Shown here in pieces: positions 1 through 6,005 of a stretch of 26,052 bases of DNA. The notes below the pieces were generated by a model. That model was not told the origin of the DNA and ran no database searches. It worked only from the letters and a program-made list of their open reading frames with translations. Position 1 is the first letter of the stretch. Each line of letters starts with the position of its first letter. This stretch comes from a virus. A program made the position numbers and the translations under genes. The stretch lies in IMG/VR virus record IMGVR_UViG_3300027861_000178, positions 1 to 26,052 of that record; one strand, given 5' to 3'.

Positions 1-150
1 GCAGAGTTTATCAAAAGAGCTGCACCGAAAAGAACAGGTTTAAAAACCACAAAAGTAGGAGGCAAGTCTAATGATTACAACGCATACCTAAAGGCAAGAG
101 GCGATGCCGCAGGTAGAAGGGGTGTAAATGGAGGGAACATTACACTTTAA
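1..150 (+). CDS. C-terminal end of an unidentified phage protein (5' truncated)
   Basis: The frame is open from base 1 and ends in TAA at 148-150, giving the last 49 residues of a protein whose start lies outside the window. The tail is basic and Gly/Asn-rich (KRAAPKRTGLKT near its start, GRRGVNGGNITL at the end) and looks disordered. It sits 24 bases upstream of the likely capsid gene. In tailed phages that slot often holds a scaffold, protease or head-fibre gene, but nothing here identifies which, so no function is assigned. Confidence 0.7.
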   Translation, partial: AEFIKRAAPKRTGLKTTKVGGKSNDYNAYLKARGDAAGRRGVNGGNITL

Positions 151-152
151 TA

Positions 153-164
153 AAAAACTTAAAA
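153..164 (+). promoter_or_regulatory. A-rich translation leader upstream of the capsid gene
   Basis: The sequence AAAAACTTAAAA ends 10 bases before the capsid start codon, and an almost identical element (AAAAACTTAGAA) precedes the next gene at 1555-1566. No Shine-Dalgarno-like GGAGG is present before either start. Bacteroidota genes commonly lack a Shine-Dalgarno sequence and instead have A-rich sequence before the start. That this element acts as a ribosome-binding enhancer is inference. Confidence 0.4.
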
Positions 165-174
165 GAAATCTAAA

Positions 175-1542
175 ATGGCACAAAATAGCCCTTTAAACGT
201 AGCAGAAAACTTGACCATTCGGTCACTTTCTGATCGTAACGATTTCCGAAATGTATATGACCTTTCAGGAGGTTACAACAAGTTCGGAATGATCGTTAAC
301 ATTTTAAATATGCCTTTCGGAGGCGGAAAGCAGTTCGACACTGACAAGTACGAGAAATCAGTAATGGGTCGTGGACACGTTATTGCTCAAGTATCTGCAC
401 AAGCTGCTCCAATTGGAACTACTATGGTTCTTTCTCTTGCTCCTCAAGGAACTCCTCCAGCAGCAGTTGACACTTTCCGTGTTGGTGATGTTGTAGTAGC
501 TGCTGACCACAGTGTATCAGGTAAAGTAATCGCAACCGTTCCTGGTTCTATTACTATTGAAGCAACTGAGTCAACTATCGCTGCTATGCAGGCTGCATTT
601 GCAGTTAATGCTTATGTAAAGGTATTAGGAGACAGCTCTCCGAACTTCTACTCTGATGGAAAATCTCCATTGTATGAGTTCCCTGAGTTAATCTACAACT
701 ACTCTGCTGTTAAGCGTGATACTTACTTAGCTTCTCGAAGAGAGAACATTAAGTCTCGTATCTACTTTAAGGATCAGTTCTGGGGAGATGCACAACTTGA
801 CCTTATGGTTCAGCGATTCCTTCGTCAGATGGAAAAGCAAATGTTGTTCTCAAACCAAGCTCAGTGGACATCTCAAGTAGGTGGTCTTTCTGACATGAAC
901 GGTGGTGTAAGATGGTCTATCATCAACAGAGGTGGTGAGTACCTTCCACTTGCTTCTGCTTTGACTCAAGCACAGTTCGACAACTTCCTTGCTAATGTAT
1001 GGAGCCGTAAGGCAAGCCGTACCACTCCATTGACTTTGTTCATGGGAAGAGGTATGATGCAACACATTCAGCGAACTTTTACTGACGGATACATTGTGAA
1101 TGCTGGTTCTATGAACACATTCGGTGGTTCTGAAGTTAAAGGGATCGATGTACGTACATACGCTATCGCTGGTGTTGAAGTAGCAATGGTTGAGCTTCCA
1201 GTTCTTAACGATACTGAGTTCTTCCCAGAGTTGACTTCAGTTGCTGGACTTAGCAACCCTTACCGTCAGCAGCACACATTGTTCGCTCTTGACCTTGATC
1301 CAATTGAGGTTAAAGGTGGTGGACTTGCACCTGCTATCGAAAAAATCTACCGAGGACCTTCTGAGTTCTACGCTGGTTACATTAAAGGTATGGCTGACGC
1401 TGGAGTACCTACAGCAGAGAACTTTAAAGACTACTCAGTTGATATCGTAAGTTCAGTTGACGCTCACAGATGTGATGTAATGGCTGACAACGGAATCGAC
1501 ATGATCGGTAAGTTCTGTGGAATGATTGAATTGATAGCTTAA
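175..1542 (+). CDS. Probable major capsid protein (HK97 fold)
   Basis: 455 residues, the normal size for a podovirus coat protein. The N-terminus (about 1-70) leads into a beta-rich insertion (about 70-155, with FRVGDVVV and later VKVLGDSSPN) of the kind seen in many phage coat proteins. Next comes a long charged helix region (about 175-225, KSRIYFKDQFWGDAQLDLMV), then an A-domain-like part with LTLFMGRGMMQHIQR and a beta stretch ending VAMVELPVLND. There is no signal peptide or membrane segment. Codon use is rich in C-ending codons such as AAC, TTC and GAC compared with the internal-protein genes, which fits high expression. Its place ahead of the decoration, ring and tail genes matches a capsid gene. 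The family call rests on overall pattern and context; no single diagnostic motif proves it. Confidence 0.75.
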   Translation: MAQNSPLNVAENLTIRSLSDRNDFRNVYDLSGGYNKFGMIVNILNMPFGGGKQFDTDKYEKSVMGRGHVIAQVSAQAAPIGTTMVLSLAPQGTPPAAVDTFRVGDVVVAADHSVSGKVIATVPGSITIEATESTIAAMQAAFAVNAYVKVLGDSSPNFYSDGKSPLYEFPELIYNYSAVKRDTYLASRRENIKSRIYFKDQFWGDAQLDLMVQRFLRQMEKQMLFSNQAQWTSQVGGLSDMNGGVRWSIINRGGEYLPLASALTQAQFDNFLANVWSRKASRTTPLTLFMGRGMMQHIQRTFTDGYIVNAGSMNTFGGSEVKGIDVRTYAIAGVEVAMVELPVLNDTEFFPELTSVAGLSNPYRQQHTLFALDLDPIEVKGGGLAPAIEKIYRGPSEFYAGYIKGMADAGVPTAENFKDYSVDIVSSVDAHRCDVMADNGIDMIGKFCGMIELIA

Positions 1543-1554
1543 TTTATAAATTTT

Positions 1555-1566
1555 AAAAACTTAGAA
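1555..1566 (+). promoter_or_regulatory. A-rich translation leader upstream of the second head gene
   Basis: AAAAACTTAGAA lies 3 bases before the ATG at 1570 and differs at one position from the element before the capsid gene. The 27-base gap between the two genes is otherwise A/T only apart from this element. It is probably a start-region enhancer for an abundant structural protein, inferred from the repetition alone. Confidence 0.4.
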
Positions 1567-1569
1567 AAA

Positions 1570-2346
1570 ATGAATCAAGATATCAATATAATTCTTACTA
1601 CTGCTGAGACTGTAGTTACTGCTATAGACTTTGCAGACGGTTTAGGTAGAATCCTAAAAGGTGCTGACGTACAGTACACTTTCCCTTGGAAAAAAATGGG
1701 AGCTGTGTCTAAATCAACAGGTGCTGCTGGAACCGCAGGTGTTGTAACTGTAACGCCAGGTACTGGTGCTGCTAACACGGCTTACACTTTCTTCATCACT
1801 CAAAATGTGGGTGAGGAGTTGGTTTCAGAGCAAATCACTTGGGTAAGTGGAGCTGTTGCGCCATCTGCTACTGAAATTTGTGACGGATGGAGGAGCATCA
1901 TAGCTGCTCATGTAGCTGCTGGTAGACTTGCAATTACTGGAACAGGAACGAGTACTTGTATCCTTACCGCTTCTTCAGTTGACAACTTCAACCTTAGAGG
2001 TGTTAGTGGTCCTCTTGGGGCGGCTGTACAAACTGCTCCTCCTGTAGCCCCAGTTGGACGAGGCGCAGACCTTCTTGCAGAGGGTATTGTAGACTCTTTC
2101 CCTGCTGTTGGTGCTGCTGCTGCTCTTCCTGTTGCTGGTCTTTCTTACAGTGAGTACACTTTTGAGCTTATGATGCCTAAAGGTAACGGAGGATTTAACG
2201 AGCAAACAAGCGACCAAGCGGTTAAATTGAAAGTTTACGCTGACGAAGGTGCGCCTGGTACTAATTGGAGTGACCTTGACGCTGTAGTTGACGATATAAT
2301 TGATGGTACTTACACTGCTGCTGAACTTTTGGGTTCTAACGTGTAA
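1570..2346 (+). CDS. Beta-rich structural protein, probable head decoration/auxiliary capsid protein
   Basis: 258 residues, rich in Gly, Ala, Thr and Val, with almost no predicted charged helix in the central part. Residues about 55-135 form a beta domain with AYTFFITQNV followed by VSGAVAPSATEICDGWRSII. The same pattern of a strand pair, then ATEI-x-DG and a short helix, recurs in the protein at 23831-24685, so the two share a domain. The C-terminal third carries YTFELMMPKGNGGF and an acidic end. The gene lies 27 bases after the capsid gene in the same transcription unit and is followed directly by a terminator, so it would be made together with the coat. A decoration protein is the best guess. 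A head-fibre or spike protein is also possible, and no enzyme motif is seen. Confidence 0.55.
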   Translation: MNQDINIILTTAETVVTAIDFADGLGRILKGADVQYTFPWKKMGAVSKSTGAAGTAGVVTVTPGTGAANTAYTFFITQNVGEELVSEQITWVSGAVAPSATEICDGWRSIIAAHVAAGRLAITGTGTSTCILTASSVDNFNLRGVSGPLGAAVQTAPPVAPVGRGADLLAEGIVDSFPAVGAAAALPVAGLSYSEYTFELMMPKGNGGFNEQTSDQAVKLKVYADEGAPGTNWSDLDAVVDDIIDGTYTAAELLGSNV

Positions 2347-2371
2347 TAATCTTCAGTTGTTTAATTTTAAG

Positions 2372-2402
2372 AAGAGGTGGCATTTTGTCACCTCTTTTTT
2401 TT
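2372..2402 (+). terminator. Rho-independent terminator after the capsid unit
   Basis: A 10-bp stem (AAGAGGTGGC at 2372-2381 with GTCACCTCTT at 2387-2396, one G.T pair) closes a 5-base loop and runs into eight T residues (2395-2402). It lies 26 bases after the stop of the second head gene, so it would end transcripts carrying the capsid and decoration genes. Confidence 0.85.
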
Positions 2403-2409
2403 ATATTTG
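2402..2409 (+). promoter_or_regulatory. Weak candidate Bacteroidota -7 promoter box
   Basis: TATATTTG matches the TAnnTTTG -7 consensus of Bacteroidota and overlaps the end of the terminator T-tract, 27 bases before the ATG at 2437. No convincing -33 TTG is seen at the expected distance. It would restart transcription for the next gene. The stretch is AT-rich, so a chance match is possible. Confidence 0.35.
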
Positions 2410-2436
2410 ATGTTGTTAATTAACTAATACTTTAAA

Positions 2437-3366
2437 ATGGAAAGAGAAATTGCAGTGATAAAGCCTAAAGGTGTAAATCACATCAAACAAGCCGTAACCC
2501 TAACGGCTACCTACAGTTTAAAGGGCAGAAACATCTCCCTAAATCAGTACGGAGAGGTAAAGCCTGGAAACCTAACTACAAATAGGGGAGACATTAGATT
2601 TGCAGGAGAGCTTGCCACAGAGAGTAAAATCTTCGGTGAATCATTAGAAGATGCTGAAGATGAAATTGATTTCTGGATGAACCACCCTATGGTTGAGGAT
2701 ATCAACGGTAAAGGAAAAGACAACTCAAGGTTTACCATTGAGGTGATTGCCGCTACCAAAGACAAGAAGAGAGCAAAGACTGTAAGCGTAAACCGTGTAG
2801 TATCAACTATTTACGGTATGTCAGAGGCTGAAAGAAAGGACGTTATGTACTTCTTCAAGCAAGACCCAAGAGATATGAGCGATGATGACATCACACTTAC
2901 GCTTGTGGATATTGAAGGAGGTCTTTTATTAGCAGAGCCTAACACATCAAGATTTATTGAGACATTCGGATCATTGAACAAGAGTTCAGTAGCCAAGAAG
3001 GTAGAGATGTTGGTGTATGTAAACAAGGGAATTGTATCTGGATTTGTTACAGAAGACGCAGACAAGTTCTATATCGGTGATGTTCTTATAGGTAAAGATG
3101 AGGATGATATCGCATTGTTCTTCAAGGATAATGCACAGATGTATGACAACCTTGTACGTTCACTTGCTGACGGTGGTGACGATACAGCGTTCAACGAATT
3201 AAACGAGGTTGAGGATGATGACATCACTCCTGCCGAGAAAAGAGCGCACTTTACAAAACTATACAAGAAGTATAAACTAAAGGGTAAGTTCCCTGCCGAC
3301 CTTGACAAGGCAATTGAACGAATCCACGCATACGAAGAGGAGAACGGAATAGAGTTGTCTGAGTAA
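2437..3366 (+). CDS. Unidentified 309-residue phage protein of the head region
   Basis: I do not recognise the family. The N-terminal part (about 1-60) is beta-like, with VTLTATYSLKGRNISLNQYG. The middle mixes helices and strands: a patch of acidic helix near SLEDAEDEIDFW and a DMSDDDITLTLVDIEGGLLL segment. The C-terminus has a strongly acidic linker (NEVEDDDITPAEKRA) followed by a basic helical stretch, LYKKYKLKGKFPADLDKAI, that could bind nucleic acid or a partner. There is no signal peptide or membrane segment. It sits alone between two terminators, so it can be expressed separately from both the capsid and the tail genes. A head-associated, scaffold-like or DNA-binding role is possible, but the sequence does not decide among them. 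Confidence 0.6.
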   Translation: MEREIAVIKPKGVNHIKQAVTLTATYSLKGRNISLNQYGEVKPGNLTTNRGDIRFAGELATESKIFGESLEDAEDEIDFWMNHPMVEDINGKGKDNSRFTIEVIAATKDKKRAKTVSVNRVVSTIYGMSEAERKDVMYFFKQDPRDMSDDDITLTLVDIEGGLLLAEPNTSRFIETFGSLNKSSVAKKVEMLVYVNKGIVSGFVTEDADKFYIGDVLIGKDEDDIALFFKDNAQMYDNLVRSLADGGDDTAFNELNEVEDDDITPAEKRAHFTKLYKKYKLKGKFPADLDKAIERIHAYEEENGIELSE

Positions 3367-3389
3367 CAATCAGACACCCCCTCTTTATG

Positions 3390-3422
3390 AAGCCCTGACC
3401 TAACGGTTGGGGCTTTCTTTTT
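3390..3422 (+). terminator. Rho-independent terminator before the connector/tail block
   Basis: An 11-bp stem (AAGCCCTGACC at 3390-3400 with GGTTGGGGCTT at 3405-3415, two wobble pairs) has a TAAC loop and is followed by TTTCTTTTT. It lies just after the stop of the 309-residue protein and just ahead of the next promoter box. Confidence 0.85.
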
Positions 3423-3441
3423 ATGTGTCCATAACATTGCG

Positions 3442-3449
3442 TATCTTTG
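3442..3449 (+). promoter_or_regulatory. Promoter box, form CGTATCTTTG, 4 nt from the start codon
   Basis: TATCTTTG (in context CGTATCTTTG) fits the Bacteroidota TAnnTTTG -7 box. It follows a terminator and ends only 4 bases before the ATG at 3454, so a transcript starting at the usual distance would begin at or next to the start codon. The same 10-base form recurs at 10639-10648, and with one change at 23406-23415. No clear -33 TTG is visible; a TGTG lies 18 bases upstream of the box, as it also does at 10641. Confidence 0.6.
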
Positions 3450-3453
3450 TTCA

Positions 3454-4578
3454 ATGGTCACAGGATTAGATCTTTCAAAATTATTCGAGGATAAGATAGA
3501 TAACAGCTACTCGGATTACGTAAGCGATGCCAAGATGCAACGTGCGTTTGATAATGCGTTCCTACGTATTATAGAGAACAAGTATCGTGGTATGGACACT
3601 CAGAAGGAGTTCGATGAACTGTCTGAGCTGATGGTTATCGACAAGAGGCTTCTTATAAATAACGATAGGTTTAGAACTGTAGCTGTTCCTATTGCCTCTG
3701 TAACTACAGGGTTACTTACTACAACCTTCACGTTTGCGGCAGAGCATAACCTTGTAGAGGACGATACCTTTACTGTATCTGATGTGTTAGGAACGCTGAC
3801 AGGTGTTAACCAAACTCACACAGTTACCGCAGTATCCATTACTTCTGATACAATCATAACGCTTGCAACTGCATCTACTGGTACGGCTACAGCTAATACA
3901 GGCTCCGCTACTACTCAGCACATATCTACAGACAGTATGCTCCCTGACTATCTACACGTATTGGCTATCAAGTCTTATATGTACGACACATCTAAAGACG
4001 GATACTCTCTATATAAAGTAGAGGCAGGTACGCCTGGAGTTGTTGAATTTTTTAGACCCAATAAGATAAGAAGCGGTGACTACGTTCATAGCGCAGATTT
4101 ATCTGGAACTAACCCTCAACAATTCATCATACTTAAAAGAATAAACGAGTTTAAGTATGAGATTTACGATGCCTCTGATAGGACTATGAACACTCCTATT
4201 ACTGTTCCTGTTGCCCCAACAAACCCTTCGGATTTTGTAGTAAGACCAGTTGAAGAGAATTGGGCTAAGTACCTACAGAGCGATAGAAGAATATCTAAGT
4301 CTGGACAGCCTACCGTTGACGAGCCAAGATTTAATCAGCATAAGAACTTTATACTTATGCACCCTCAAAACGCAAGTTGCCCTGCGGTAGATATAGACTA
4401 CATTAGAAAACCTGAAGTAGTTATCGATGTTACGGACGATGTTCGTGATCTAAATCTATTCTACAGCGAGACACTACTGAATAGACTCACAGATGAGGCT
4501 GTTAAGATGTTCTACCAAGAGGTACGTGACCCTAACCAGTATCAGATTGCTGACAGAGAGATGATTGACAACCCATGA
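3454..4578 (+). CDS. Ring/adaptor-type head-tail connector protein with inserted beta domain
   Basis: 374 residues. The N-terminal helical part (1-75, LSKLFEDKIDNSYSDYVSD) and the later SMLPDYLHVLAIKSYMY segment (about 161-177) look like the ring proteins that stack under the portal in crAss-like and related podoviruses. The C-terminal helices, with NLFYSETLLNRLTDEAVKMF, fit the same type. Between them, residues about 80-152 form a Thr-rich beta insertion (FTFAAEHNLVEDDTFTVSDV, then NQTHTVTAVSI, then TIITLATASTGT) resembling the FCCH-like beta domain often seen in phage structural proteins. The ATG at 3454 keeps the first helix; the next in-frame Met (residue 28) would cut it. The stop overlaps the next start (ATGA). 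Assignment is by motif resemblance and context. Confidence 0.6.
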   Translation: MVTGLDLSKLFEDKIDNSYSDYVSDAKMQRAFDNAFLRIIENKYRGMDTQKEFDELSELMVIDKRLLINNDRFRTVAVPIASVTTGLLTTTFTFAAEHNLVEDDTFTVSDVLGTLTGVNQTHTVTAVSITSDTIITLATASTGTATANTGSATTQHISTDSMLPDYLHVLAIKSYMYDTSKDGYSLYKVEAGTPGVVEFFRPNKIRSGDYVHSADLSGTNPQQFIILKRINEFKYEIYDASDRTMNTPITVPVAPTNPSDFVVRPVEENWAKYLQSDRRISKSGQPTVDEPRFNQHKNFILMHPQNASCPAVDIDYIRKPEVVIDVTDDVRDLNLFYSETLLNRLTDEAVKMFYQEVRDPNQYQIADREMIDNP

Positions 4579-4676
4579 TGAGTATCTCTGGAAATATAGA
4601 AACAGATTGGGAGGTCGATGTGACCTACGAAGAATTATACGAAGAACTAATATACGAGTACATTGAAAACTCTTGA
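4575..4676 (+). CDS. Tiny acidic ORF (33 aa), possibly the N-terminus of the next protein
   Basis: Starts inside the stop of the preceding gene (ATGA overlap, 4575-4578) and ends in TGA at 4674-4676. The product has 10 acidic and no basic residues and a repeated tyrosine pattern, YEELYEELIYEY, predicted helical. The ATGA overlap is the arrangement used by the real genes around it, which supports translation. It overlaps the next frame by 14 bases in the +1 direction, and the next gene has no good start of its own. This could therefore be a separate small protein or the first part of one longer ring protein joined by a +1 shift or a sequence error. Confidence 0.5.
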   Translation: MMSISGNIETDWEVDVTYEELYEELIYEYIENS

Positions 4677-5322
4677 GTGCATAGAATTGATACAGATGGC
4701 TGACGAAGGTGGAATCTTCACCGATGAGTCACGCTACGATGTTGGTACAATGCTTACAGTTTTAAACGCTGCAAGAGCATTCGCCATTACCGAGATGTAC
4801 CGTAAAAACACAAGGGTACACCCTAACTTTATTCAGAGGGTTTATCCTGAGTACAAGAAGAACCTACAGCAGGATGACTGCTACACATTGTTTGAGATTC
4901 CACGTACAGTAGAAATCAACGACAAGATGGACGGTCTTATGTACGTAGGTAGCATTAAGGGTGACGAGGCTTTTTGGAAGGTTCGTACACGTATGCAGTT
5001 AAGTTCAAGGCGAAATCATAGGATTCATAAGCTGGCTCAAAAAAAGCACATACATTTCCTGTACGACACTACAAGGGGATACTTAGAGATATACGACCCA
5101 AAGGTAAAGTATCCGTTGGTTGAAGGAATCTTTGAAGACCCTACAAGCGTTCCTCAGTTCAGCTTTGACCACGATGAGTACCCTATCACTAACGATGCCA
5201 TGAAGCGTATCGAAGACCTTGTGAGAAGGGGGACTATATTAGACTCTATGAGGATTCCTATCAATAAGATATCAAACTCCCAAGAGGATTCAAATATTCA
5301 ACGTGACGTTCAAACGAAATGA
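4663..5322 (+). CDS. Ring/adaptor-type connector protein
   Basis: 219 residues if started at the TTG at 4663; the first in-frame ATG is at 4696 (residue 12). The ATG choice would remove half of the first helix (ECIELIQMADEGG), which looks like the conserved opening of this type of protein (helix, then GG, then D/E-rich loop, then a helix ending LNAARAFAI). I therefore keep the longer form, but the start is uncertain. The middle is a mix of strands and basic stretches (SSRRNHRIHKLAQKKHIHF) and the C-terminal helix has NDAMKRIEDLVRRGTIL. It sits among connector genes and overlaps the next gene by ATGA (5319-5322). A head-tail ring component is inferred from this context and from the helical opening motif. 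Confidence 0.55.
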   Translation: MKTLECIELIQMADEGGIFTDESRYDVGTMLTVLNAARAFAITEMYRKNTRVHPNFIQRVYPEYKKNLQQDDCYTLFEIPRTVEINDKMDGLMYVGSIKGDEAFWKVRTRMQLSSRRNHRIHKLAQKKHIHFLYDTTRGYLEIYDPKVKYPLVEGIFEDPTSVPQFSFDHDEYPITNDAMKRIEDLVRRGTILDSMRIPINKISNSQEDSNIQRDVQTK

Positions 5323-6005
5323 TAGAGGTAGGTAAATATAGCATTGTAAGTCTTCAGGAGGCTGTTGAGTCTGCGAAGGAGATGCTACGTATTCAGGACA
5401 CGACAGAGTTCGATGGCTTCCTTCTTAGGAAGGCAGACGAGGCTATGCGCCATATCGGTGACGCTACTACATACGCAAAACGTGCGTGTACCATAGATAT
5501 CGTTGACGGAAGAGCAAAGCTCCCTATGGGCTTTATTAGACTTCTAGGGGCGAGAATGTCCGACTCTAACGGCAACTGCTTCGACCAACCTTACCTTGAC
5601 CTTGCGTTCCTAACGGACTGTGGGTGCGAGAACGTGGCAAGCACAAACAATGGCTTTAATAATTCCTTTGAGATTCAGGAGGGCTACATAGTATTTCACG
5701 TACCTTCAGACCTTGAGACAGATAAGATGCGTATAGCGTACATCTCAAGGACTGTAGATGATGATGGGTTGATGTTAATGTCTGAGAGACACGAGAGAGG
5801 GATAGAGGCTTACCTGTGCTATCAGTTTACGGTTAGCTTCTTTGAAAACTATCCTGTCAACATAAGACAAGAATATCAGAGAACTTGGAAGAACCAAAAA
5901 CAACACCTCAAGGGCATGAGCCAAAGGGAGAGATTTGAAGAGAACAAGAGGCAGATAGGTGCATTACTTAATGCGTGGATAACCTCTGATAGAAACGATA
6001 GATAA
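5319..6005 (+). CDS. Head-tail adaptor / tail-tube ring protein
   Basis: 228 residues. The layout is typical of phage adaptor proteins that sit between portal and tail. An N-terminal helix pair (LQEAVESAKEMLRI, then DGFLLRKADEAMRHI) is followed by a strand-turn motif (CTIDIVDGRAKLPMGFIRLLGARM) in which 'I-x-DG-x-A-x-LP-x-GF' is the recognisable part. Strands with QEGYIVFHVPSD come next, and a C-terminal helical bundle ends in a long charged helix. It is translationally coupled on both sides: ATGA overlap with the gene before and TAATG overlap with the tail-barrel gene after. P22 gp4-like accessory factors and crassvirus ring proteins are the nearest functional parallels. Confidence 0.65.
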   Translation: MIEVGKYSIVSLQEAVESAKEMLRIQDTTEFDGFLLRKADEAMRHIGDATTYAKRACTIDIVDGRAKLPMGFIRLLGARMSDSNGNCFDQPYLDLAFLTDCGCENVASTNNGFNNSFEIQEGYIVFHVPSDLETDKMRIAYISRTVDDDGLMLMSERHERGIEAYLCYQFTVSFFENYPVNIRQEYQRTWKNQKQHLKGMSQRERFEENKRQIGALLNAWITSDRNDR

